From the NCBI GenBank assembly GCA_004558145.1, contig SFDQ01000008.1, positions 1 through 64,000 on the forward strand: a stretch of 64,000 nucleotides of DNA, in the 5' to 3' direction. Numbering within the stretch: position 1 is the stretch's first letter; every line of letters starts with the position of its first letter. The notes beneath the pieces were generated by a model. It worked only from the letters and a program-made list of their open reading frames with translations, was not told where the DNA came from and did not search any database. Source of the stretch: Oscillospiraceae bacterium. Its GTDB lineage: Bacteria; Bacillota_A; Clostridia; Oscillospirales; Ruminococcaceae. Positions 47,456 to 55,221 of this stretch are shown piece after piece. Made by a program: the position numbers and the translations under genes.

Positions 47456-48159
47456 TCGACAAACAGCGCCTTGCGGCCAAGTGCGCCGCCGAAGGTGTGA
47501 GCCTCACCGGCGAAATGCTGGACAAGCTGGATAAATACGCCCAGTGCCTCGTGGACTACAACCAGAAGGTGAACCTCACCGCCATCACCGACCCGGAGGG
47601 CATCGAGGACAAGCATTTTGTGGACAGCCTGCTCTTTGCCGCCCGCCCCGAGGTGGCGGGCAAGCTGGTGGACGTGGGCACCGGCGCGGGCTTCCCCGGC
47701 GTGGTGGCCAAAATCTACAAGCCCGACCTGGAGCTCACCTTGATGGAGCCCACCGGCAAGCGGGTGGATTTTCTGCGCTGGGTCTGCGGCGAGCTGGGCC
47801 TTACCGGCGTGGAGTTCGCCAAGGAGCGGGCGGAGGAAGCGGCCCGCAAGCAGTGGCGAGAGGCCTTTGACGTGGCCTGCGCCCGTGCGGTGGCCGCCCT
47901 GCCGGTCCTCAGCGAATACTGCCTGCCCCTGGTGAAGGTGGGGGGCGTGTTCATCGCCCTCAAGGGCGCTTCCGGCGAGGAAGAGCTGGCCGCCGCCAGG
48001 AACGCCATCGCCAAACTGGGCGGCGCCTGGAAGGAAACGGCCCGGCTGCACCTGCCCGGCGGCGACGAGCGGTGCCTGATTTTGTGCGAAAAGATTTCGC
48101 ACACTTCGACCGTTTACCCCCGCAACGGCGGAAAGATCGCAAAAGCCCCCTTGAAGTGA
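47452..48159 (+). CDS. rsmG: 16S rRNA (guanine527-N7)-methyltransferase
   Basis: The 235-aa SAM enzyme methylates G527 of 16S rRNA; loss gives low-level streptomycin resistance in other bacteria. Marks: QKVNLTAITDPEGIEDKHFVDS (about 39-60), the SAM loop LVDVGTGAGFPGVV (about 73-86) and CARAVAALPVLSEY (about 145-158). It is translationally coupled to mnmG and ends about 200 bp before noc. Confidence 0.97.
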
Positions 48160-48204
48160 CGGGCCAAAGCGCGGATGCCGTCGCTTGGTGTAAATGGAAA
48201 ATAC

Positions 48205-48233
48205 TGGAAAATATCGGATGCGCGTGGTATACT
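48205..48233 (+). promoter_or_regulatory. promoter of noc
   Basis: TGGAAA (48205-48210), 17 bp, TATACT (48228-48233) with a TGG extension. The leader of about 120 nt repeats GGAAAATA just upstream. Confidence 0.75.
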
Positions 48234-48361
48234 TCTTTTTGCAGAGAGGAAAGGGCGATGAAGCCCTCTTTCTCAAGGCAGGAGAGGAAAAATGCCGCGG
48301 GCGTCCGATTTTTTTGCAACAAAACCGGACAAGCCCCGCCGACGGGAAGGAGAAATGACCC

Positions 48362-49201
48362 ATGCTGACCCCGAGACCGAAGGTGCAGGGAAAGGTGCTG
48401 CTGCTGCCGGTGGACAAGATCGTGCCCTCGGCCCATCAGGCCCGCACCCATTTTGACGAGCAGGAAATTGCCCGTCTTGCGCTGAGCATTGCCCAGAACG
48501 GCCTGCTGCAGCCGGTGAGCGTGCGCCCCGGCAAAGAAAAGGGCGAGTACGAGCTGGTGGCGGGGGAGCGGCGGCTGCGGGCCTGCAAGCTGGCGGGCCT
48601 TGCCGAGATACCGGCCATCCTGGCCCAGCGGGACGAGAGCCAGTCGGCGGCGCTGGGCCTTTTGGAAAACATCCAGCGCCAGGGCCTGGACCCCTTCGAG
48701 CAGGCCCGGGGTATCCGGGAGGTCATCACCCTCTGGGGCTGCACCCAGGAGGAGGCGGCCAAGCGCCTGGGTATCGCCCAGCCCACCCTGAACAACAAGC
48801 TGCGCCTGCTGGCGCTGAACGAGGAGCAGCAGGCCTACTGCATCGCCAACGGTCTCACCGAGCGGCATGCCCGGGCGGTGCTCCGCCTGCCGGAGAGCGA
48901 ACAGCGCAGCCGCGCCCTGGCCCAGTTCGTGAAGAAGAAGATGAACGCCCGTCAGGCGGACGAGTATGTGGAGCAGTGCCTTCAGCAGAAAAAGCCGCCT
49001 CGCCGCCGCCCGGTGCCCATGGTGCGGGACGTGCGCATCTTCGTGAACACCATCAACAAGGCGGTGCGCCTGATGGTGGACGCGGGCGTGCCCGCCCACA
49101 CCACCAAGCGGGAAGGGGAGGGCTTTGTGGAATACACGGTACATATCCCCACCGAGCCCGCCAAAAAGACCGCCGCCTCCGGCGCGGGCTGCTCGGCCTG
49201 A
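48362..49201 (+). CDS. noc: ParB-family nucleoid occlusion protein, Noc-like
   Basis: The 279-aa protein has the ParB N-terminal CTP-binding domain (VDKIVPSAHQART, AGERRLRACKLAG near 63-75, GLLENIQRQGLDPFEQA near 98-114) and the central helix-turn-helix (TQEEAAKRLGIAQPTLNNKLRLL). Its place after rsmG and before parA-parB is that of noc. It begins only about 15 residues before the ParB fold, so the membrane-binding amphipathic helix found at the start of B. subtilis Noc is missing. A second parB paralogue role is the alternative. Confidence 0.88.
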   Translation: MLTPRPKVQGKVLLLPVDKIVPSAHQARTHFDEQEIARLALSIAQNGLLQPVSVRPGKEKGEYELVAGERRLRACKLAGLAEIPAILAQRDESQSAALGLLENIQRQGLDPFEQARGIREVITLWGCTQEEAAKRLGIAQPTLNNKLRLLALNEEQQAYCIANGLTERHARAVLRLPESEQRSRALAQFVKKKMNARQADEYVEQCLQQKKPPRRRPVPMVRDVRIFVNTINKAVRLMVDAGVPAHTTKREGEGFVEYTVHIPTEPAKKTAASGAGCSA

Positions 49202-49327
49202 GAAAAAGACCGCCGCCCACAGCCGGCCGGGAACAGGTCGGCGGGCAGCCCGGGGCACATCTTCAAACCGCATTGCCGCACCAGTCAGCCCGCCCGCTTG
49301 TCCGCGCTCTCATCACGCCCTTAACAT

Positions 49328-49376
49328 CCCGGAGCCCTTGTCCGCACATCGCGGCGGGGGCTCCGGGTTTTTGTGC
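49328..49376 (+). terminator. terminator of noc
   Basis: CCCGGAGCCC and GGGGGCTCCGGG arms followed by TTTTTG; the loop is about 17 nt. Confidence 0.75.
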
Positions 49377-49383
49377 GGCCCAA

Positions 49384-49399
49384 TGTTCCACGTGGAACA
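49384..49399. promoter_or_regulatory. parS: parS site 1
   Basis: Perfect 16-bp palindrome TGTTCCACGTGGAACA, the clostridial form of the ParB-binding centromere site TGTTNCACGTGNAACA. Confidence 0.95.
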
Positions 49400-49421
49400 T
49401 TTTCCGGCGGCCTCCCCGCAT

Positions 49422-49437
49422 TGTTCCACGTGGAACA
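49422..49437. promoter_or_regulatory. parS: parS site 2
   Basis: Identical 16-bp palindrome, 38 bp from site 1. Confidence 0.95.
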
Positions 49438-49470
49438 ATGAAAAGGCCCCGGAGGAAACTCCGGGGCAAA
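49438..49470 (-). terminator. terminator of the minus-strand membrane gene
   Basis: Minus-strand GCCCCGGA/TCCGGGGC stem followed by CTTTTC, next to parS site 2. Confidence 0.75.
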
Positions 49471-49486
49471 TATCACAGAAAAGCGG

Positions 49487-49954
49487 TCAGACCTTTTGCC
49501 GCCCAAAGGGGACGAACAGCAGAGGCGCGAACTGGGCGATGATGGTCGCGGCGGGCAGGGGGAGGGAGCACTGCATCAAGAGGGAGGAAAGGCTGCCGCT
49601 CCAATTATAGAACGGTGACAGAAACATGCTGACATTCACAGGAAAAGAGGGAAGCCAAAGCTGCGCCAGGACGATGGCCAGCATGGGCAAAATCAGCAGC
49701 GCCGCCGAACAAGCAATCTCCCACCGCGTCATGGAGCGGAAGGCCCACAGCCCGCCCAGCAGGAGCACCAAAAGGAACAGTGCGATTTTTAACAGCGTAC
49801 CGCGCAGCGGGTCGACGGAGACCTCGATGGAGCCATCGGCGTTTGCCACCCGATTCACGTAAAAAAGATAACCGGGAAAAATCGTGAGCCAATAACTGGC
49901 GGCGCTTGCCAAAAGGCAGAACACAGGCACACGCCAAAGAGTGCGGATACGCAT
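49487..49954 (-). CDS. four-helix membrane protein of unknown function
   Basis: The 155-aa protein has about four hydrophobic segments: near 5-25, 60-80, 85-110 and 125-148. A short external loop (NRVANADGSIEVSVDPLRG) lies between the first two. I do not recognise a family. AAGGAGG lies nine bases before the ATG at 49954; an earlier ATG in another frame (MKCVSALF) would give only a short hydrophobic peptide. It is the only minus-strand gene among the origin-proximal plus-strand genes and lies between the two parS pairs. Confidence 0.72.
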   Translation of the reverse strand: MRIRTLWRVPVFCLLASAASYWLTIFPGYLFYVNRVANADGSIEVSVDPLRGTLLKIALFLLVLLLGGLWAFRSMTRWEIACSAALLILPMLAIVLAQLWLPSFPVNVSMFLSPFYNWSGSLSSLLMQCSLPLPAATIIAQFAPLLFVPFGRQKV

Positions 49955-50044
49955 TTCATGAAGCCTCCTTTTACTGTGGATTTGATTCCAGTATAGCACC
50001 GCGAAGAAGAGAAGGAAAGGGACAAGCTGAAGCAATGCGGAAAG

Positions 50045-50385
50045 GCAGGGCGCACTCTGGCCGATTTTGCCCGGCCTGCCGTCCGGTGCCAGCCGAGCCA
50101 GCCGCGGCACTGCCGCCGCGTAGTGCGCCTCGGAGCGAACACGCTGCACGGTGCGAGTGCAGCGTGTCCGGAACGCCGTGTGCGGCGGCGGACGGTGACG
50201 CGGTCACCCCGTGCAAAGCTGCCCATACCCCAGCGCTGCCCGGAAAAAGGGGACGGGCAGCTTTGATTGAAGTGCTCCGCCCGGCCCATCTCCACCGCAC
50301 GCGGCATCCCGGGCACTTTTCAGGACAAAGAAAAGTGTCCGTTCTGATGCGCACTACGTGGGGAGGACCGGGCTTCGTCTCGGCC
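50045..50385 (-). repeat. dispersed structured repeat, locus 4
   Basis: Reverse-oriented full unit of the family. The first hairpin (50310-50341) has a G-T pair where other copies have A-T, and the ACACGCTGCA...TGCAGCGTGT dyad is intact (about 50139-50169). Confidence 0.88.
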
Positions 50386-50424
50386 GGGCGGTGTTTTCCT
50401 GGCCTGAATCAAAAGGCCAGCGAA

Positions 50425-50690
50425 GCAGGGCGGTGCTCTGGCCGGTTTTTCCCCGCCTGGCGCCCGGTGCCAGCCGAGCCAGACGCGCACTGCCGCCGCG
50501 TAGTGCGCCTCGGAGCGAACACGCTGCACGGTGGGAGTGCAGCGTGTCCGAAACGCCGCGTGCGGCGGCGGACAGAGACGCGGCCACCCCGCGCAAAACT
50601 TCCCGGCCCCCGCGCCGCCCGGTGAAAGGGAAGGGCAGCTTTGATTCAAATGCTTCGCCCAGCACCCCAGCGCCGCCCGGAGTAAAAGCG
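50425..50690 (-). repeat. dispersed structured repeat, locus 5 (truncated)
   Basis: Second reverse-oriented copy, 381 bp from the previous one. It keeps the ACACGCTGCAC...GTGCAGCGTGT dyad and the CTACGCGGCGGCAGTGC block but lacks the CGGACAC hairpin end. Confidence 0.85.
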
Positions 50691-50738
50691 CGACCCAAAC
50701 AAAAACCTCCCCAGGGCAGGGGAGAACACACCCCGAAA

Positions 50739-50754
50739 TGTTCCACGTGGAACA
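50739..50754. promoter_or_regulatory. parS: parS site 3
   Basis: Perfect TGTTCCACGTGGAACA palindrome, flanked by AAA and TTT. Confidence 0.95.
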
Positions 50755-50784
50755 TTTCGCAGGCCCGCAATTCTGCAAAAACAA

Positions 50785-50800
50785 TGTTCCACGTGGAACA
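50785..50800. promoter_or_regulatory. parS: parS site 4
   Basis: Perfect TGTTCCACGTGGAACA palindrome, 46 bp from site 3, upstream of the parA promoter. Confidence 0.95.
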
Positions 50801-50850
50801 TTTTAAGCAAAATCCGCTCTGCGCCGCCGAGGAACAGCCACTATATATAG

Positions 50851-50879
50851 AAAAAGGCCCCGCAAATAGGGGCTTTTTT
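50851..50879. terminator. short hairpin terminator before parA
   Basis: GCCCC/GGGGC stem with A5 before and T6 after, able to act on both strands; it insulates parA from upstream transcription. Confidence 0.7.
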
Positions 50880-50903
50880 GGGCGGACCACAAGATATTGC
50901 CCG

Positions 50904-50932
50904 TTTCAAAAGAGGCCGGGCTGTGCTATAAT
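50904..50932 (+). promoter_or_regulatory. promoter of parA-parB
   Basis: TTTCAA (50904-50909), 17 bp, TATAAT (50927-50932); the start codon is 76 bp downstream. Confidence 0.7.
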
Positions 50933-51007
50933 AACAAGCACAGCCCGTTTTTTCGGGGCCGGCGCGTCTGCCGGCACATCAGCACACAGAACAAGAGGAG
51001 AACAAAC

Positions 51008-51769
51008 GTGGGCAAGATCATTGCGGTTGCGAACCAAAAGGGCGGCGTGGGCAAAAGCACCACGGCGGTCAATCTGGCGGCCTGTGTGGCCGCCCAGGAC
51101 AAAAAAGTCCTCATTGTGGACCTGGACCCCCAGGGCAACACCACCAGCGGCTTCGGCGTCTCCAAGAAAAATGTGGAGGCCAGCGTCTACGAGCTGCTCA
51201 TCGGGGAGGCCAAGGCCGCCGACGCCATTCTTCCCACCCAGTTCAAGGTGGACATCATCCCCTCCAACATCCAGCTGTCCGGCGCGGTGGTGGAGCTTGT
51301 GAATATGCCCAAGCGTGAGAGCCGCCTGCGGCAGGCGCTGGCCCAGGTGGCCGGCAATTACGACTTCATCTTCATCGACTGCCCGCCCAGCCTGGACCTG
51401 CTCACCCTCAACGGCCTGTGCGCCTGCGACTCGGTGCTCATCCCCATCCAGTGCGAGTTCTACGCCCTGGAGGGCCTGTCCGAGCTGATGAGCACCCTCA
51501 AGACCGTGCGCAAGATGTACAACCACTACCTTGAGATCGAGGGCGTGGTGTTCACCATGTACGCCGGCCGCCTGAACCTCACCCTGCAGGTGGTGGAGCA
51601 GGTGAAAAAGTTCTTCGGGGACAAGGTCTACAAGACCACCGTGCCCCGGAACGTGCGGCTCTCCGAAGCGCCCAGCTTCGGCATGCCCATCAATTACTAC
51701 GACCCGGTGAGCAAGGGCTGCGAGGCCTACATGGAAATGGCCAAGGAGTTCCTTGCAAACAACCGGTAA
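51008..51769 (+). CDS. parA: chromosome partitioning ATPase ParA/Soj
   Basis: The 253-aa ATPase drives origin segregation with ParB and regulates DnaA in relatives. It has the deviant Walker A KGGVGKSTT (residues 10-18), DLDPQGN (about 38-44) and FIDCPPS (about 118-124). The start is the GTG after AGAGGAGAACAAAC; the frame runs upstream without a better ribosome binding site and overlaps the promoter. Confidence 0.97.
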   Translation: MGKIIAVANQKGGVGKSTTAVNLAACVAAQDKKVLIVDLDPQGNTTSGFGVSKKNVEASVYELLIGEAKAADAILPTQFKVDIIPSNIQLSGAVVELVNMPKRESRLRQALAQVAGNYDFIFIDCPPSLDLLTLNGLCACDSVLIPIQCEFYALEGLSELMSTLKTVRKMYNHYLEIEGVVFTMYAGRLNLTLQVVEQVKKFFGDKVYKTTVPRNVRLSEAPSFGMPINYYDPVSKGCEAYMEMAKEFLANNR

Positions 51770-51784
51770 AAAGGGGGAAAAAGG

Positions 51785-52654
51785 ATGGCAGTGAAAAAAG
51801 GAGGCCTCGGCCGCGGGCTGGAAAGCCTCTTCGAGGACGCCGCCCGGGACGTGGGCGGCCCGGTGAGCACCCTGCCCCTGCGGGAAATTGAGCCGGACAA
51901 GGACCAGCCCCGCAAGGACTTCGACGAGCAGGCCCTCTCCGAACTGGCGGACAGCATCGCCCGCCACGGCCTTTTGCAGCCCATCGCGGTGCGTGCGGCG
52001 GCCGGCGGAGCCTACAAAATCATCGCCGGCGAGCGCCGCTGGCGGGCAGCGCGCCTCGCGGGCCTTTCCGAGGTGCCGGTGGTCATCAAGGACGTGACCG
52101 ACGCCGAGGCCATGGAGCTGGCCCTCATCGAGAACCTCCAGCGGGAAGACCTGGACCCGGTGGAGGAGGCCATGGGCTACCGCCAGCTGATGGAGCGGTG
52201 CGAGCTGACCCAGGAGCAGACGGCTCAGAAAATCGGCAAGAGCCGCAGCGCGATCGCCAACAGTCTGCGCCTGTTGAACCTGCCCGACGACGTGCTGGCC
52301 TTTTTGAAGGAGGGCAAGCTCTCCACCGGCCACGCAAAGGTGCTGCTGGGCCTGCCGGACGCGGCGCTGCAAACAAAGGCCGCCGAGGCGGTGGTGGGCC
52401 AGAACCTGAACGTGCGCCAGACCGAAGCCCTGTGCAAAAAACTGGTAAAGCCGGAAAAACCGCCCAAACCCCAGCCCCTGCGCCCCGCGCTGGCAGGGGA
52501 AGTGGAGTACGCTTTGCGGGAAGTGCTGGGCAGCGAGGTCAAGGTGGACTACAAAAACGGCCAGGGCAGCCTGACGGTGCATTTTTACTCGGACGAGCAG
52601 CTTTCCGCCTTCGCGAACCTGCTGGGCGGCTACAATAAGGAAGAAAACAAGTAA
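51785..52654 (+). CDS. parB: chromosome partitioning protein ParB/Spo0J
   Basis: The 289-aa CTP-dependent clamp binds parS and spreads. It shows the N-terminal GLGRGLESLF motif, the CTP-binding GERRWRAARLAG (about 80-91) and ENLQREDLDPVEEA (about 117-130), the helix-turn-helix TQEQTAQKIGKSRSAIANSLRLL, and a C-terminal dimerisation domain. It lies 15 bp after parA. The four parS sites lie within 2.5 kb upstream. Confidence 0.97.
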   Translation: MAVKKGGLGRGLESLFEDAARDVGGPVSTLPLREIEPDKDQPRKDFDEQALSELADSIARHGLLQPIAVRAAAGGAYKIIAGERRWRAARLAGLSEVPVVIKDVTDAEAMELALIENLQREDLDPVEEAMGYRQLMERCELTQEQTAQKIGKSRSAIANSLRLLNLPDDVLAFLKEGKLSTGHAKVLLGLPDAALQTKAAEAVVGQNLNVRQTEALCKKLVKPEKPPKPQPLRPALAGEVEYALREVLGSEVKVDYKNGQGSLTVHFYSDEQLSAFANLLGGYNKEENK

Positions 52655-52669
52655 AAGGGGAGTATCGAC

Positions 52670-53977
52670 ATGCTGGACATTCGATTTGTGCGGGAAAATC
52701 CCGACGCAGTGAAGGAGAACATCAAGAAGAAATTCCAGGAGGCCAAGCTGCCTCTGGTGGACAAGGTCATCGAGCTGGACGCGAAGAACCGCGCTGTGAT
52801 GACCGAGGCCAACGCCCTGCGCGCCGAGCGCAACACCCTCTCCAAGCAGGTGGGCATGCTGATGGGCCAGGCCAAGAAGGACCCATCCAAGCTGGCGGAG
52901 GCCGAGGCCGCCAAGGCCAAGGTGACCGCCCAGGCCCAGCGTCTGGCCGAGCTGGAGGCCGAGGAGGAGAAGCTGGAGGGCGAAATTCGCGACATCATGC
53001 TGGTCATCCCCAACATGATCGACCCCTCCGTGCCCATCGGCCCGGACGACAGCTGCAACGTGGAAGTGCAGCGCTTCGGCGAGCCCGTGGTGCCGGAGTT
53101 TGACATTCCCTACCACACCGAAATCATGGAGAGCTTCGGCGGCATCGACCTGGACAGCGCCCGCCGCGTGGCCGGCAACGGCTTCTACTACCTGCTGGGC
53201 GACATCGCCCGCCTGCACGAGGCGGTGCTGGCCTACGCCCGCGACTTCATGATCGGCAAGGGCTTCACCTACGTCATCCCGCCCTTCATGATGCACGGCG
53301 CGGTGGTGCAGGGCGTCATGAGCTTCCCCGAGATGGACGCCATGATGTACAAAATTGAGGGCGAGGACCTCTACCTCATCGGCACCAGCGAGCACACCAT
53401 GATCGGCCGCTTCGTGGACCAGATCATCCCCGAGGCCAAGCTGCCCCTGACCCTCACCAGCTACAGCCCCTGCTTCCGCAAGGAGAAGGGCGCCCACGGC
53501 CTGGAGGAGCGTGGCGTTTACCGCATCCACCAGTTTGAGAAGCAGGAGATGATCGTGCTCTGCAAGCCGGAGGAGAGCATGGACTGGTACGAGAAGATGT
53601 GGCGTTACAGCGTGGAGCTGTTCCGCAGCCTGGACATCCCCGTGCGCCAGCTGGAGTGCTGCTCGGGCGATTTGGCCGACCTGAAGGTGAAGAGCTGCGA
53701 CATCGAGGCCTGGAGCCCCCGCCAGAAGAAGTACTTCGAGGTGTGCAGCTGCTCCAACCTGGGCGAGGCCCAGAGCCGCCGGCTGAAGATCCGCGTGAAG
53801 GGCGAGGACGGCCGCAACTATCTGCCTCACACCCTGAACAACACCTGCGTGGCGCCTCCGCGGATGCTCATCGCCTTCCTGGAGAACAACCTCCAGGCGG
53901 ACGGCACCGTGAAGATCCCCGAGGTCCTGCGCCCCTACATGGGCGGCAAGGAGCTGCTGGTGCCCGAAGCAAAATAA
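52670..53977 (+). CDS. serS: seryl-tRNA synthetase
   Basis: The 435-aa class II enzyme charges tRNA-Ser. The N-terminal coiled-coil arm covers about 25-105 (KKFQEAKLPLVDKVIELD, RAERNTLSKQVG). Motif 2 is FRKEKGAHGLEERGVYRIHQFEKQEM in pieces at about 263-288 and motif 3 is NNTCVAPPRMLIAFLEN (about 389-405). Motif 3 departs from the usual GSGLAVGR form but keeps the arginine. It follows parB closely and probably shares its transcript, as the last gene before a strong terminator. Confidence 0.97.
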   Translation: MLDIRFVRENPDAVKENIKKKFQEAKLPLVDKVIELDAKNRAVMTEANALRAERNTLSKQVGMLMGQAKKDPSKLAEAEAAKAKVTAQAQRLAELEAEEEKLEGEIRDIMLVIPNMIDPSVPIGPDDSCNVEVQRFGEPVVPEFDIPYHTEIMESFGGIDLDSARRVAGNGFYYLLGDIARLHEAVLAYARDFMIGKGFTYVIPPFMMHGAVVQGVMSFPEMDAMMYKIEGEDLYLIGTSEHTMIGRFVDQIIPEAKLPLTLTSYSPCFRKEKGAHGLEERGVYRIHQFEKQEMIVLCKPEESMDWYEKMWRYSVELFRSLDIPVRQLECCSGDLADLKVKSCDIEAWSPRQKKYFEVCSCSNLGEAQSRRLKIRVKGEDGRNYLPHTLNNTCVAPPRMLIAFLENNLQADGTVKIPEVLRPYMGGKELLVPEAK

Positions 53978-53992
53978 AAAAAGTGCGCAGCA

Positions 53993-54030
53993 CGGCGGCG
54001 GCGGGAAAATCCCGCCGCCGCCGTCTTTTT
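53993..54030 (+). terminator. terminator of the parA-parB-serS transcript
   Basis: CGGCGGCGGCGGGA/TCCCGCCGCCGCCG perfect stem with a short A loop followed by TCTTTTT. Confidence 0.93.
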
Positions 54031-54044
54031 CCAACAAAAAAGTA

Positions 54045-54073
54045 TTGACAAGCCCCCCATCATTCAGTATAAT
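54045..54073 (+). promoter_or_regulatory. promoter of the tRNA-Met/tRNA-Glu unit
   Basis: TTGACA (54045-54050), 17 bp, TATAAT (54068-54073): a full consensus promoter, 35 bp before tRNA-Met. Confidence 0.92.
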
Positions 54074-54108
54074 ATAAAAGCGCCTTTCAGAAGGGCGTAG
54101 CTGAATAT

Positions 54109-54185
54109 GGCGGTATAGCTCAGTTGGCTAGAGCATTCGGTTCATACCCGAAGTGTCACCGGTTCGAATCCAGTTACCGCTACCA
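54109..54185 (+). tRNA. tRNA-Met (anticodon CAT), elongator type
   Basis: 77-nt cloverleaf: acceptor GGCGGTA/TACCGCT (first pair G-U), anticodon stem TTCGG/CCGAA with loop TTCATAC, CCA encoded. The anticodon stem lacks the three G-C pairs of initiator tRNA, so elongator methionine is the likely identity; tRNA-Ile2 with lysidine cannot be excluded from sequence alone. Confidence 0.93.
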
Positions 54186-54186
54186 G

Positions 54187-54268
54187 ATACAAGGTTTAGC
54201 TACGATACATGGGGGTCGCCCGCAGTAGTGGACGATGTGTTGCTTGCTGTCGTAGCTAAGCCTTGTAT
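54187..54268. repeat. 19-bp inverted repeat between two tRNA genes
   Basis: The left arm ATACAAGGTTTAGCTACGA (54187-54205) pairs with TCGTAGCTAAGCCTTGTAT (54250-54268); the only difference gives a G-U pair. The 44-nt loop has no evident gene. The right arm ends in TTGTATAATATGG, where TATAAT (54266-54271) can serve as a -10 only a few bases before tRNA-Glu, so promoter use there is unlikely. It may be a remnant of a mobile element or a processing signal. Confidence 0.85.
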
Positions 54269-54273
54269 AATAT

Positions 54274-54348
54274 GGCCCGTTGGTCAAGCGGTCAAGACAT
54301 CGCCCTTTCACGGCGGTAACCCGGGTTCGATTCCCGGACGGGTCACCA
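54274..54348 (+). tRNA. tRNA-Glu (anticodon TTC)
   Basis: 75-nt cloverleaf: acceptor GGCCCGT/ACGGGTC with one G-U pair, anticodon stem CGCC/GGCG around CTTTCAC (anticodon TTC), GGTTCGATTCC T-arm, CCA encoded. It is followed by a strong terminator and then the AT-rich segment. Confidence 0.96.
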
Positions 54349-54393
54349 GAAAGCCGGCAGACGCAAAAGCGTCTGCCGGCTTTCCCTTTGACT
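54349..54393 (+). terminator. terminator after tRNA-Glu
   Basis: AAAGCCGGCAGACGC/GCGTCTGCCGGCTTT perfect stem with AAAA loop followed by CCCTTT. Confidence 0.88.
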
Positions 54394-54446
54394 CAGAAGA
54401 GGGAAAAGCATCGCAGAGGCGGGCTTGTTGCTTTATATAGAATTAA

Positions 54447-54487
54447 AAATGCGACTTGGAGTAAAATAAACCAAGTCGCATTTTTTC
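54447..54487. terminator. hairpin at the left edge of the AT-rich segment
   Basis: AAATGCGACTTGG/CCAAGTCGCATTT stem with an 11-nt AT loop and T6. From here to 54631 the DNA is AT-rich with no gene; a plus-strand frame (VKDIPHKRPWHFRS...) is open but unlike any protein I know. Confidence 0.7.
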
Positions 54488-54631
54488 AATTGTGGCGTGT
54501 CGTAAAAGATATTCCCCATAAAAGACCCTGGCATTTTAGGAGCGATACTTTTGTTGCACATTTCTCTACGCCAGTGGAGGCTATGATTTTATTGAACTGC
54601 CCTCAAACATATCTGCCCAGGCTGATATGCC

Positions 54632-55099
54632 CTAAAAATTATATACCATCTCTACCATCGTGCATGTGCTGCCAAGCACACACTTATCATATCGATCCAC
54701 TTCAACAAATCCCGCTTTCTGATAGCAATGCATTGCCCGTTTATTGAAATCTCTTACCTCCAGATAAAGTTGTTTTATGTTCACCTTTTTTGCGTAGGCC
54801 AGGATCTGCTCCATTATGACGGTGCCTTTTCCTGTTCCACAAAGTGTTGGCAGAAGCCCAAGTCCAAGAAAGTATTTTCCGCCGGGAGAATTTTCAAACA
54901 GCCTGAAATAGGCCACAACCTTATCTGCATAACAGATACTTCGAAATTCCTGCTTTCGTCTTTCCGGAAGGGTGATCGCCCATTTGTTTTCTGCCATTAT
55001 ATTCCAGGCTGGATAATTGTACACATCATAAGGAGAAGGATACCTCCATTCCGAGATTTCTTTTGCCTGTTGCAGATTCATGATTTCTACATGATACAT
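54632..55099 (-). CDS. GNAT family N-acetyltransferase
   Basis: The 155-aa protein has the GNAT core: the acetyl-CoA loop appears as LLPTLCGTGKGTVIMEQIL (about 87-105), followed by IKQLYLEVRDFNKRAMHCYQKAGFVEVDRY (about 112-140), where N-x-R-A-x-x-x-Y-x-x-x-GF is the classic GNAT motif B. Substrate unknown; small-molecule or antibiotic acetylation is one option given the neighbouring MerR-TipAS regulator. Codons are AT-rich compared with the rest of the window, suggesting acquisition. Start ATG has GAGG five bases upstream. Confidence 0.88.
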   Translation of the reverse strand: MYHVEIMNLQQAKEISEWRYPSPYDVYNYPAWNIMAENKWAITLPERRKQEFRSICYADKVVAYFRLFENSPGGKYFLGLGLLPTLCGTGKGTVIMEQILAYAKKVNIKQLYLEVRDFNKRAMHCYQKAGFVEVDRYDKCVLGSTCTMVEMVYNF

Positions 55100-55221
55100 A
55101 TCGACCTCACCACAACTTTCCACTGCTCAATAGAGATAACGGTTTTATTCCAAAATATGACCTCTCTGCGCCTTTTCAGAAATCAATATATCACAGTAGA
55201 TGCAGAAAATCCATTTGCACA

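Noticed and set aside
50897..51007. Longer ParA start at 50897
   Set aside because: It would include the promoter -10 in the coding region; the GTG at 51008 has AGAGGAG and gives the family N-terminus.
50906..54037. 1043-codon open frame antisense to parA, parB and serS
   Set aside because: Covers three well-defined genes on the plus strand and has no domain pattern.
54280..54747. 155-codon plus-strand frame over tRNA-Glu and the AT-rich edge
   Set aside because: Starts inside the tRNA and crosses the terminator; the later part has an unfamiliar sequence and could at most be a gene remnant.
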